From Candidatus Aerophobota bacterium (GTDB lineage: Bacteria; Aerophobota; Aerophobia; Aerophobales; AE-B3A), in NCBI GenBank assembly GCA_004376485.1, contig SOJT01000168.1:1-6911 (forward strand): a stretch of DNA of 6,911 nucleotides, written 5' to 3'. The notes under the pieces were generated by a model that worked only from the letters and a program-made list of their open reading frames with translations, made no database searches and was not told where the DNA came from. Positions 1 to 6,826 of this stretch are shown here, in pieces (the first letter of the stretch is position 1; each line of letters begins with the position of its first letter). The position numbers were made by a program, and so were the translations under genes.

Positions 1-760
1 TTTTGTCGTATCGCTCAACAATAAGATTAAGACCCTGAAGGGTAAGGTCAGGGTTTACCTGGTCAATCTCGTCCCAGTCCCTGGCCAGTAAGGTCCCCAG
101 TCCTCCTGTGGCAATGACCGAAGAGTGTTTTCCCAGTTCCTTTTTTATTTCTCTCACTATCTCTTTCACCCCTCCCAGGGAATAGTAAAAATTCCCTGAA
201 ATCAAGGCTTCTTTGGTGTTCTTGCCAATGACAGAGAGGGGTCTTTTAAACTCTACAGCAAATAGGGCTTCTGCTTTTTCAGCCAGAGCCTCCAGAGAAG
301 ATCTTACCCCGGGAGCAATGATTCCCCCCAGATACTGTCCAGTCTCTGAGATGACATCAAAGGTAGTGGCTGTTCCAAAGTCCACCACTATAGCTGGAAG
401 TTTATATAAATGGATACAAGCAGCAACATTGGCTATTCTATCTGCTCCCACTTCCCCAGGATTGTCCACCAGAATAGGAATTCCAACTTTCTCAGCTTCT
501 ACCTCAAAAGGAGTTAGGCCAAAATATTTAATCACTGCTTCCCTTAAGGGGACAAAGGTAGATGAAACTACGGAGGAAACTATAGCTTTTTCTATTTGGG
601 GAATCTTTTCATACTCTCTTACCCAATGAGAAAGAAGGATTCCCCACTCATCTATCTCCTTTCTCGGTCGAGTGGCAAACTCACCTTTAAAGACAAGCTC
701 CGACTTCTGGAATAGCCCCACTTTAACCAGAGTATTACCTATATCCAGGGCTAACTTCAT
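1..760 (-). CDS. coaX: Type III pantothenate kinase, 3' end cut by the window edge
   Basis: CoaX phosphorylates pantothenate with ATP, the first step of coenzyme A synthesis in the cytoplasm. I translated this frame directly. It is open to the window edge, giving 253 codons. Visible motifs of the ASKHA-fold family are the N-terminal phosphate loop DIGNT (residues 6-10), DNPGEVGADR (99-108) with the expected catalytic Asp107, DFGTATT (127-133) and a YLGGIIAPG stretch near 143-151. The reading ends in NPDLTLQGLNLIVERYDK, which matches the usual CoaX C-terminus, so only a few residues should be missing. Start choice: ATG at 760 puts DIGNT at the usual distance from the N-terminus. An in-frame ATG at 769 would add three residues, but the AAGGA at 772-776 lies only 2 nt before it, against 11 nt before 760. 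The gene follows birA by 18 nt, a pairing seen in other bacteria. Type III kinases are known to need a monovalent cation and to escape CoA feedback inhibition. Confidence 0.95.
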   Translation of the reverse strand, partial: MKLALDIGNTLVKVGLFQKSELVFKGEFATRPRKEIDEWGILLSHWVREYEKIPQIEKAIVSSVVSSTFVPLREAVIKYFGLTPFEVEAEKVGIPILVDNPGEVGADRIANVAACIHLYKLPAIVVDFGTATTFDVISETGQYLGGIIAPGVRSSLEALAEKAEALFAVEFKRPLSVIGKNTKEALISGNFYYSLGGVKEIVREIKKELGKHSSVIATGGLGTLLARDWDEIDQVNPDLTLQGLNLIVERYDK

Positions 761-778
761 TTTCCTCATCTTCCTTGT

Positions 779-1540
779 TTAAAGCCTCAGATATCCTTCC
801 TCGGGTGTTATTTTTCTCTGAATGCCGCTCTCCAGCCTTAAGATGAGGTTTCCTTCCTCGTCAAGATCCTGAGCTAGACCAGCGATTTCCCCCTGCCCCG
901 TTTGAACCCTAACCTGCTTCCCCAGTAAGGATGAGAGAAGACGGGCTCTGTCTAAGATGGAAGAAAAATCTTGCTCGGAGGCTATATATAATTCTTCCAC
1001 TTCCTGCAAAAGAGTCCTGAGGAAAGTCTCTTTTTCCACAGTGTATCCCAGCTCCCTCTTAAGGGAGGTAGCTGTAGAAAGAAGAGATGGAGGAAATTCC
1101 TCTATATTCAAGTTCACCCCTATCCCCATCACCACAAAAATGACTTTGTCCTCCCTGCATCTTGCCCTGCAAAGAACACCACCCACCTTCCTCTTACCTA
1201 TGACAGTATCATTGGGCCAGCGAATTTGAGAGGAAAGGGTGGGAAACATCTTCCCGCAAGTTATGGCAATTCCTACCGCTCCCAGTATATTCAAACCGGG
1301 AACCTGGGAAGAGGCAATTCCTTGAGGACGCAGAATAAGAGAAAACGACAGGCTGCCTGGAGGAGAAAACCAGTAATGATTCCCCCGTCCCTTTCCCCGG
1401 GTCTGCTCTCTGGCCAATACAACCTCTCCTTCCTCGCCTCCTTCAAGAGCAAGCCTGTAAGCAACATCGTTAGTAGATGCTACCTTAGAGTAGGAATGGA
1501 TCTTTTGACCAAAAGTTCTAGTTCTCAAACTATGAAACAT
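779..1540 (-). CDS. birA: Biotin--[acetyl-CoA-carboxylase] ligase, monofunctional type without DNA-binding domain
   Basis: The enzyme activates biotin as biotinyl-5'-AMP and transfers it to a lysine of biotin carboxyl carrier domains. The 253-residue product shows the catalytic domain (about 10-200: STN at 22-24, EQTRGKGRG at 45-53, SPPG at 59-62, RWPND at 107-111, GIGVNLN at 139-145) and the small SH3-like C-terminal domain (about 206-253). It has no N-terminal helix-turn-helix, so it should not act as a biotin-operon repressor like the E. coli protein of about 320 residues. I chose ATG at 1540: GGGGAGG at 1546-1552 lies 5 nt upstream. The longer frame from 1570 would overlap ribF by 41 nt and add 10 residues with no family match. 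The chosen start overlaps the ribF stop by 11 nt, suggesting translational coupling. Oddities: the biotin/AMP loop reads GKGRGNHYW instead of the usual GRGRRGRxW, and the usual KWPND lysine is Arg108. Confidence 0.93.
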   Translation of the reverse strand: MFHSLRTRTFGQKIHSYSKVASTNDVAYRLALEGGEEGEVVLAREQTRGKGRGNHYWFSPPGSLSFSLILRPQGIASSQVPGLNILGAVGIAITCGKMFPTLSSQIRWPNDTVIGKRKVGGVLCRARCREDKVIFVVMGIGVNLNIEEFPPSLLSTATSLKRELGYTVEKETFLRTLLQEVEELYIASEQDFSSILDRARLLSSLLGKQVRVQTGQGEIAGLAQDLDEEGNLILRLESGIQRKITPEEGYLRL

Positions 1541-2480
1541 GAAAACCTCCCCGGGAGAAGTCCAGACCATCCAGTATTCTCTCCACTCTCACCTTATCCT
1601 CTTTTAGCTTCTTTGAGAGGTGATCTGGAGAGGTAAACTTTGCCGGCGCCCGGATCTTACTGACCAGTTCTATTTTAACCCTATCCCCGTAAATATGTCC
1701 ACTGAATCCCAGAATATGAACTTCTACCCCAAACGAGGAATCCTCAAAAGTGGGTCTGGTGCCCACATTTATCATTCCTTTATAAAACCTTCCTTTAAGA
1801 TTAACTCTTCCCGCATATACCCCTGAAGGAGGCAAAAGCTTCTCCGGATGAGACGCCAGATTCGCCGTAGGATAACCTAAAAGACGGCCCCTTTTCTTCC
1901 CTCCTATCACCTTTCCTGTAATGGTGGGATATCGCCCCAAACCCCGGGTCACTTTCTCTATTTCTCCCATCTTTAGCCATTGACGGATCAAAGAACTTGA
2001 TAGCTTCTCTCCCCCTACCCTCAGGAGAGGAACTATCCGGAGTTTAAATCCAAAACTGCTCTGATTTTCCTCTAGCCACTCTGTGTTTCCTTGCCGCTCG
2101 CGCCCAAAAACAAAGTCTTTCCCCACGATAAGCTCTTCAAACCGAAGATTTCCCCGGAGCTTCTCAAGAAAAGCCTCGGGGAAAAGAGAGGCTAGATGAG
2201 CGGTAAATTGAAGAGCCACCACCAGATCCAGGCCCAATCTTTTGAAAATCTCCTTTTTTTCTTCCCAGGTAGTAAGGAGGGATAAAGGTCGGCCATGGAA
2301 AAACTCAGAAGGATGAGGACGAAAAGTAACCAGAGAACTCCTGGCTCCCTGTCTCTTAGCTTCCTGGATAACCTCCTTGATAATCTTCTGGTGTCCTCTG
2401 TGGACTCCATCATAGAAACCCAGTGTCAGAACAACCTTTCCATATCCTCTATCTCGAGGGAAGCCCTGCTTAACCTCCAT
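1530..2480 (-). CDS. ribF: Bifunctional riboflavin kinase / FMN adenylyltransferase (FAD synthetase)
   Basis: RibF phosphorylates riboflavin to FMN and then adenylylates FMN to FAD, both with ATP, in the cytoplasm. At 316 residues it has the usual bacterial length. The N-terminal nucleotidyltransferase domain shows GFYDGVHRGH (21-30, including the HxGH motif), FRPHP (53-57), VGKDFVFG (119-126) and SSSLIR (161-166). The C-terminal kinase domain, from about 185, shows GRLLGYPTANL (198-208, with PTAN at 204-207), GVYAG (220-224), NVGTRPTF (238-245) and the conserved glutamate in VEVHILGF (Glu253). In that last motif the commonly seen Asp after the hydrophobic pair is Gly258. GFYDG replaces the common GNFDG and keeps the Asp. 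The ATG lies 1 nt after the truB stop with no clear ribosome site, so translation probably depends on ribosomes finishing truB. A truB-ribF order is common in bacteria. rpsO, often next in that order, is replaced here by birA. Confidence 0.96.
   Translation of the reverse strand: MEVKQGFPRDRGYGKVVLTLGFYDGVHRGHQKIIKEVIQEAKRQGARSSLVTFRPHPSEFFHGRPLSLLTTWEEKKEIFKRLGLDLVVALQFTAHLASLFPEAFLEKLRGNLRFEELIVGKDFVFGRERQGNTEWLEENQSSFGFKLRIVPLLRVGGEKLSSSLIRQWLKMGEIEKVTRGLGRYPTITGKVIGGKKRGRLLGYPTANLASHPEKLLPPSGVYAGRVNLKGRFYKGMINVGTRPTFEDSSFGVEVHILGFSGHIYGDRVKIELVSKIRAPAKFTSPDHLSKKLKEDKVRVERILDGLDFSRGGFHVS
1546..1552 (-). promoter_or_regulatory. Strong Shine-Dalgarno site deciding the birA start
   Basis: The minus strand reads GGGGAGG, then a 5-nt spacer (TTTTC), then the ATG at 1540. 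It lies inside the last codons of ribF. It is the best-spaced ribosome site in the window and is the reason for preferring the internal start of birA over the upstream ATG at 1570. Confidence 0.8.
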
Positions 2481-2481
2481 C

Positions 2482-3411
2482 TTAAATCAATACTCTCAAG
2501 TATTTAAACCCTACTTTATCTTTAGAAAAATGAGATGCTTTTTGGAGACTAATGGCCACAGCAAGAAGTCTTCCATCTGGCGCACATAAACGAACCCTAT
2601 CTCCTTTATCTAAGTCCGGGGGTGAATCATCCAGATGGGAAATATAAAGAGGTCTACCCCAGCTAATTACTCTCTCCGCCTCTTTCTTTACCTTAACCAG
2701 GGGAAGATGGGGTAAGGCATCCCTCAAACCTATAAGGACTCTATCCGCCCTATCCCCTGCCATAATTTTTTCTAAATCCTCAAGTGTTTTTGCTTTCTCT
2801 AAAAGAAAGGGGCCAATCTGGGTCCGCCGAAGAGATGCTTGATAGGCTCCGTATCCAGAGTGTTTTCCCACCTCAGCACATAGACTTCTAATATAAGTCC
2901 CTTTTGAACAGTGAATTTTGAACTTTACCTGAGGATGACGACCCTCAATAAAATCCAGGAGGGATAGAGCGTAAATCTCTACCTGTCGAGGGGGGGGAGT
3001 AGGTTCTAATCCCTCTCTAGCTAATTTATACAGACGCTCACCCTTCCAGTGAACAGCAGAAAAAATAGGGGGAGTCTGAGTAATCTTTCCCCTGAGATGG
3101 GTAAATAGATTCTCTACCTCATCTCTATCCAGACTGGAGGCATCTTTCTCATCCAGGATTTCAGTTTCTTCATCCATACTGGAAGTGGTCAGTCCAAAGA
3201 CCATGACCCCCTGGTATGTTTTATCTAGATCCTGCAGAAATGAGGTGAGCCGGGTAGCCTTCCCTATGCATATCAAAAGGAGTCCAGTAGCTGCTGGATC
3301 CAGGGTTCCCGTATGGCCTACTTTCCTGGTATAGAAAATTCGTCTCACCCTATCTACCACATCATGGGAAGTGATCCCCTTTGGTTTATCTATTAACAAA
3401 AGTCCGTTCAT
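2482..3411 (-). CDS. truB: tRNA pseudouridine(55) synthase
   Basis: TruB converts U55 in the T-arm of nearly all tRNAs to pseudouridine and also helps tRNA folding. The 309-residue product is full length. It opens with the typical MNGLLLIDKPKGITSHDVV. The catalytic Asp38 sits in GHTGTLDPAATGLL (32-45). The conserved Tyr66 is in KTY (64-66). Further family motifs are QTPPIFSAVHWKGERLYKLAR (112-132), CSKGTYIRSLC (168-178) and LRRTQIGPF (194-202). A C-terminal PUA-type domain covers about 238-309 (GRPLYI at 252-257, GDRVRLCAPDGRLLAVA at 270-286). The segment after KTY reads GLTTSSMDEETEI, where many homologues have an Asp-rich TDTxDxxG stretch, a mild divergence. The start is fixed by the family N-terminus. 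A purine-rich AGAAGAAGG directly abuts the ATG, an unusually short spacing. The upstream gene ends 9 nt away. Confidence 0.97.
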   Translation of the reverse strand: MNGLLLIDKPKGITSHDVVDRVRRIFYTRKVGHTGTLDPAATGLLLICIGKATRLTSFLQDLDKTYQGVMVFGLTTSSMDEETEILDEKDASSLDRDEVENLFTHLRGKITQTPPIFSAVHWKGERLYKLAREGLEPTPPPRQVEIYALSLLDFIEGRHPQVKFKIHCSKGTYIRSLCAEVGKHSGYGAYQASLRRTQIGPFLLEKAKTLEDLEKIMAGDRADRVLIGLRDALPHLPLVKVKKEAERVISWGRPLYISHLDDSPPDLDKGDRVRLCAPDGRLLAVAISLQKASHFSKDKVGFKYLRVLI

Positions 3412-3420
3412 CCTTCTTCT

Positions 3421-3702
3421 CTAAATAATCTCTATTTTTGAGTCAATAAGGATAATATCTTTCTCCCTTTCCACAAAATCCATAATTTTGGCGAGCACGC
3501 TATGGGCAAACCTGACGTTAGTGGTGAGGAAAGCTACCCCTAACTGGGATCTTTGCCACAGATCCTGGCAGTCAACTTCCGAAATGGAAACGTTGAAACT
3601 TCTTCTTATTCTGCTAGTTAAACTCTTGATAATGCGCCGTTTATCCTTCAAGGAACTGCTGGATCCTAGCCGAAGATCTATCCATAGAATTCCGACAATC
3701 AT
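3421..3702 (-). CDS. ylxP: DUF503 family protein (YlxP-like)
   Basis: This is a 93-residue member of the DUF503 family. Family hallmarks are an N-terminal hydrophobic strand (MIVGILWIDLRL), SLKDKRRIIKSL (17-28), and the strongly conserved FNVSISEVDCQDLWQRSQLGVAFL (36-59, most telling residues FNVS, E42, D47, W49). The C-terminus predicts a helix followed by a short strand (IDSKIEII). The family has a small alpha/beta fold. Homologues are usually encoded next to infB and rbfA, and a ribosome-related role has been proposed, but no reaction is known. The start is well bounded because an in-frame TGA lies three codons upstream of ATG 3702. No good Shine-Dalgarno precedes it (the upstream bases read CTGAATAAAG). 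The gene lies 134 nt after infB and 9 nt before truB, where rbfA would often be found. The sequence does not look like RbfA. The symbol is by family resemblance only. Confidence 0.9.
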   Translation of the reverse strand: MIVGILWIDLRLGSSSSLKDKRRIIKSLTSRIRRSFNVSISEVDCQDLWQRSQLGVAFLTTNVRFAHSVLAKIMDFVEREKDIILIDSKIEII

Positions 3703-3836
3703 CTTTATTCAGGATGTTTAAGAGGAAAAAGCTTACTCTAAAAACAGGTCAAAAGAATTTTGGCAGAAGAGGGAATGAAAGCGAAAAAGACTGGTAAGTT
3801 TTTCGAGGTGAATATCACAATGAAAGGTATGCTGAG
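3703..3836. other. Intercistronic gap between infB and the DUF503 gene, with reversed purine bias
   Basis: This 134-nt gap is the only sizeable break inside the operon. The coding strand of the neighbouring genes is purine-rich, but here the purine-rich strand is the plus strand (about 69% purines by hand count over 3721-3830). I see no terminator hairpin with a T tract on the minus strand. A TTGACC on the minus strand (near 3744-3749) has no matching -10 at 16-18 nt, so I do not call a promoter. A plus-strand frame is open from 3742 to a TAG at 3838-3840, overlapping the infB stop, and contains ATG at 3775 (21 codons, MKAKKTGKFFEVNITMKGML...). It could be a relic or chance; I do not call it a gene. 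Confidence 0.5.
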
Positions 3837-5522
3837 CTAGTCGGCTTTTCTGGCTTCGTAGATATGAATAATATCTCCTTTTTCTACCTCATTAAATCCC
3901 TCTATATTTACCCCGCACTCCAGTCCTACACTTACTTCGGATACATCCCTCTCGAATCTCTTAAGACTGGAAATGGTTCCCTCACCTAACATCTCACTTC
4001 CTCGAAAAACCCTTGCTTTACTTCCCCGAACCACCTTTCCTTCAGTAACATAGGAACCAGCAATCACACCGACCCTGGTAATTCTAAAGGTATCCCGTAC
4101 TTCAGCCTTTCCAATGATGACTTCCTCATACTTGGGCTCCACTAGAGCCTCTTGAGCCTTTTTAATATCATCTATAATCTCGTAGATGACCTCATACTGT
4201 CTCACTTCTACATTTTCTTCCTTCGCCAAATTCCTACTTTCCCCGCTTATCCCCACATTAAAACTAATTACTATACCCTTGGAAGCAGAGGCCAAAAGCA
4301 CGTCAGATTTATTGATTTCTCCGATTCCCCCATGAGTAATATTTATTCTTACATTCTCGTTCTCCAAGTTCTTCAACACATCTCCTAGAGCTTGAAGAGA
4401 ACCCTGAGTGTCGGTCTTAATAATGAGGTTAAGAGTCTTCTTTTCCTCTTTCTTCTCCTGATAAAGGGTCTCTAAAGTTACCTCTTTCCTTTTCCAAAGA
4501 TTCTTCTTTCTCTCTTCCTCCAGAGCCTGCTCTGCTAATCGACGGGCTTCTTTCTCATCACGTGCCTTTTTAAATATACCACCGGGGTGCCCAACGTCAG
4601 ACAGTCCCAAAACCTTTACTGGTGTGGAAAGACCTGCCTCCTTTAGCCTTCCTCCCTTCCAGTTAATCATTGCCTTTACCTTACCATAAACGTGGTCTCC
4701 AATCAGGATATCTCCAATCCTTAAGATGCCTTCCCGTACCAGCAAAGTAGAACCAGCACCCTTCTGTTTGTCCATCTCTCCCTCTATGAGTACCCCCTGG
4801 AAATCACCCTCCGGGTTCCCCAGCAGCTCCAGCATTTCGGCCTCCAGAAGAATCATCTCTAGAAGGTGATCCAGACCTTCACCAGTTAAAGCTGAAACCT
4901 CTACGCAGATAGTCTCCCCTCCCCATTCCTCACAAGATAAATCGAACCTCCCCAGTTGCCGTTTGACTTGATCTGAATCGGCGCTACCCAGATCAATCTT
5001 ATTGATAGCCACCACAATAGGCACCTTGGCTGCCCGAGCATGATCAATTGCCTCAATGGTCTGGGGCATAACTCCATCATCAGCGGCAACAACAAGAACA
5101 ACAATGTCGGTGACTCTGGCGCCGTGAGCCCGCATGGCAGTAAAAGCTTCATGGCCCGGTGTGTCAATAAACACTATTCTCTTATTTTGAAATATAACTT
5201 CTGAGGCTCCGATAGACTGGGTAATACCCCCCACCTCCCGTTTGGCCACATGAGTTTTGCGGATACCGTCCAGCAGGGAGGTCTTGCCGTGATCCACATG
5301 TCCCAAGAAAGTTACCACAGGATCGCGAATGACCTCTTTTCCCTCCCTGGGGGTGGGTTTCCTCCTAGTGGCTATTTTCTCCTCTATTTTACTCACCTCT
5401 TGAGGAGAAAGACTGCCCAGGGAACCCTTCACCTCAATTCCCATCTCGGAAATAAGGCTTAAAAGATCCTTGGTGGGCATTTTTAATTTTCTAGCTAACT
5501 GGTAAACTCGCATCTTTTCCAT
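3837..5522 (-). CDS. infB: Translation initiation factor IF-2, short form
   Basis: IF2 is a GTPase that brings fMet-tRNA to the 30S subunit and promotes 50S joining. The 561-residue product is near the short end for bacteria because a single IF2_N domain (1-50) is followed by only about 15 linker residues before the G domain. G-domain motifs are G1 GHVDHGKT (74-81), GGITQSIG (98-105) in switch I, DTPGH (120-124), NKID (174-177) and SAL (210-212). Domain II follows (about 236-320), then a charged helical region (about 321-362), the C1 domain (about 363-462) and the C2 initiator-tRNA domain, with ECG at 535-537. In C2, IAGSYV (487-492) has Ser490 where many homologues have Cys. The usual VPxAGDxF after domain II reads VGHPGGIF (310-317). 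The start at 5522 is supported by alignment of MEKMRVYQLARKL with the common M-x-K-x-RVYELAKEL opening. nusA ends 6 nt upstream and the ribosome site is weak. Confidence 0.97.
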   Translation of the reverse strand: MEKMRVYQLARKLKMPTKDLLSLISEMGIEVKGSLGSLSPQEVSKIEEKIATRRKPTPREGKEVIRDPVVTFLGHVDHGKTSLLDGIRKTHVAKREVGGITQSIGASEVIFQNKRIVFIDTPGHEAFTAMRAHGARVTDIVVLVVAADDGVMPQTIEAIDHARAAKVPIVVAINKIDLGSADSDQVKRQLGRFDLSCEEWGGETICVEVSALTGEGLDHLLEMILLEAEMLELLGNPEGDFQGVLIEGEMDKQKGAGSTLLVREGILRIGDILIGDHVYGKVKAMINWKGGRLKEAGLSTPVKVLGLSDVGHPGGIFKKARDEKEARRLAEQALEEERKKNLWKRKEVTLETLYQEKKEEKKTLNLIIKTDTQGSLQALGDVLKNLENENVRINITHGGIGEINKSDVLLASASKGIVISFNVGISGESRNLAKEENVEVRQYEVIYEIIDDIKKAQEALVEPKYEEVIIGKAEVRDTFRITRVGVIAGSYVTEGKVVRGSKARVFRGSEMLGEGTISSLKRFERDVSEVSVGLECGVNIEGFNEVEKGDIIHIYEARKAD

Positions 5523-5528
5523 CCAGGT

Positions 5529-6755
5529 CTAGTCGGCTATTTCTTTAGCCTTATTGAAAATTCTCTCAGCTGTCTTGGGTCCGATCCCGGGGACTTTTAG
5601 TAAATCTTCGGTGCCCTCTCTTACAATATCCTTGACCGTTAAGAATCCAGCCTGTTTGAGGGACTCCACAATTTTCTCTCCTACCCCGGGTAGATCTTTA
5701 AGGAAAGCGGCCTCCTCCTTTATTTGTCCCACCGATCTAATATCAATCTGCCAACCCGTCAGTTTAGCTGCTAGTTTGACGTTCTCTCCCCTGCTCCCAA
5801 TAGCCAGAGAAAGTTGATCATCTGCTACAATAGCTTTTGCTTTTTGCGAGGTTTCATCCAGCTTCACTTCCAGTACTTCGGCTGGCTTGAGAGAATTTTT
5901 TACAAAGATAGCTGGATCCTCGCTATACCTTATTATGTCTACTCTTTCACCCTCGAGCTCTATCAGGATGGCTTTGATACGCGAACCTCGAACCCCTACA
6001 CAGGCTCCCACCGGGTCTACCCTCTCTTCCTTTGACTCCACCACCACCTTGGCTCTTCGGCCAGGATCCCGTTTTATCTCTCTTACCTTAACAATCCCTT
6101 CACCAACCTCTGGCACTTCGAGCTCAAAGAGCTTTCTCAGGAAATTGGGATGGGTCTGGGAAAGGGTAATGCGAGGACCTTTAGACTCCCTGGTGACCTT
6201 GAGGATATAAGCCCTGATCCTTTCTCCCTGACGGTATCTTCTATTGGCTAATTGTTCCCTCTCTGGTAGAATACCTTCGGTTCTGCCCAAATCGATGAGA
6301 ACAAAATAGTCAGTTCGATATCTCACCGTTCCACTAATCATCTCCCCTTCTCTTTTCTTGAATTCTTCGTAAATCATATCTTTTTCTATCTCAACAATCT
6401 GCTGCATCATCACATATTTGCCGGTACTAGCAGCAATTCTTGAGAACTGGACAGGATCGACCTCAACTTCTACCCGCTGCTCCAGGGTTAAGTTTTTGTC
6501 GATTCTCTTTGCTTCTTCCAGAGAAATCTCCCTTCCCGGGTTCTCCACGTTGTCCACAACCTCTTTGGTTACCATTACCTGAACTTTTCCCTCACTTTTG
6601 TCCAAAATGAGCCTGAGATCCAGAGCGGGTTCATTGTATTTTTTCTTATAAGCAGAAGCCAAAGCTTCCTTTATGCTCTCCAGCAAGGCATCCAGAGAGA
6701 GACCTCTTTCTCTTCCGATCCTCTCCAGCAAAAAGAAAAATTCACTATCTTGCAT
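5529..6755 (-). CDS. nusA: Transcription termination/antitermination factor NusA
   Basis: NusA binds RNA polymerase and nascent RNA and modulates pausing, termination and antitermination. From ATG 6755 the protein has 408 residues. It has an N-terminal polymerase-binding domain (1-130), an S1 domain (about 136-200, GTVRYRTDYFVLIDLGRTEGIL), KH1 with GVRG at 254-257, KH2 with GSRG at 320-323 inside LSLAIGSRGENVKLAAKLTGW, and a C-terminal helix-hairpin-helix region (LPGVGEK 355-361, VPGIGPK 388-394). It is longer than the B. subtilis form, which stops after KH2, and shorter than the E. coli form with two acidic repeats. Start choice: AAGGAG at 6766-6771 is 10 nt before ATG 6755 and 4 nt before an in-frame TTG at 6761 that would add two residues. 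ATG gives the typical N-terminus, but TTG is not excluded. It is the first gene of the visible operon. rimP, its usual upstream neighbour, is absent. infB follows after 6 nt. Confidence 0.97.
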   Translation of the reverse strand: MQDSEFFFLLERIGRERGLSLDALLESIKEALASAYKKKYNEPALDLRLILDKSEGKVQVMVTKEVVDNVENPGREISLEEAKRIDKNLTLEQRVEVEVDPVQFSRIAASTGKYVMMQQIVEIEKDMIYEEFKKREGEMISGTVRYRTDYFVLIDLGRTEGILPEREQLANRRYRQGERIRAYILKVTRESKGPRITLSQTHPNFLRKLFELEVPEVGEGIVKVREIKRDPGRRAKVVVESKEERVDPVGACVGVRGSRIKAILIELEGERVDIIRYSEDPAIFVKNSLKPAEVLEVKLDETSQKAKAIVADDQLSLAIGSRGENVKLAAKLTGWQIDIRSVGQIKEEAAFLKDLPGVGEKIVESLKQAGFLTVKDIVREGTEDLLKVPGIGPKTAERIFNKAKEIAD

Positions 6756-6765
6756 TTTCAAGTAG

Positions 6766-6771
6766 CTCCTT
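6766..6771 (-). promoter_or_regulatory. nusA ribosome binding site AAGGAG
   Basis: The minus strand reads AAGGAG, a near-perfect anti-16S match, and is the only good candidate in the leader. Its spacing is 10 nt to ATG 6755 and 4 nt to TTG 6761, so it does not fully settle the nusA start. I favour the ATG. Confidence 0.75.
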
Positions 6772-6797
6772 CAAGCCTCTCACTTAATAAATTCTGA

Positions 6798-6823
6798 GGG
6801 TGAAAGACCGAAATCTTTCACCC
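6798..6823 (-). promoter_or_regulatory. Hairpin at the 5' end of the nusA operon leader
   Basis: Positions 6798-6807 and 6814-6823 are perfect inverted repeats (10 bp, GGGTGAAAGA with TCTTTCACCC). Read as minus-strand RNA, the six-base loop is UUUCGG, so an extra U-G pair can close a UUCG tetraloop. No T tract follows on either strand, so it is not an ordinary intrinsic terminator. The predicted transcription start (about 6822-6825) falls at the base of the stem, so the mRNA would begin with this stem-loop. Such 5'-terminal hairpins are known to protect some bacterial mRNAs from 5'-end-dependent decay. That role here is inference. A double-stranded regulator site is the alternative. Confidence 0.75.
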
Positions 6824-6826
6824 CCT

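Noticed and set aside
213..629. Plus-strand open frame of 138 codons
   Set aside because: It is antisense to coaX, whose translation carries all family motifs. The plus-strand product resembles nothing and has a Ser/Thr-rich composition typical of antisense frames.
1226..1636. Plus-strand open frame of 136 codons across the birA-ribF junction
   Set aside because: It is antisense to two well-supported genes, is rich in Arg, Ser and Pro, and has no recognisable domain.
3738..3752. TTGACC on the minus strand as an internal promoter for the DUF503 gene
   Set aside because: The bases 16-18 nt downstream read TTTTCC or similar, with no usable -10 hexamer.
3837..3845. Identical GCCGACTAG ends of infB and nusA (5529-5537)
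   Set aside because: The identity is only 9 bp, in the final Ala-Asp-stop codons, with no similarity on either side. Chance is the simplest explanation.
6798..6823. Hairpin as an intrinsic terminator
   Set aside because: The stem is strong, but no T tract follows it on either strand, and it lies directly downstream of a strong promoter.
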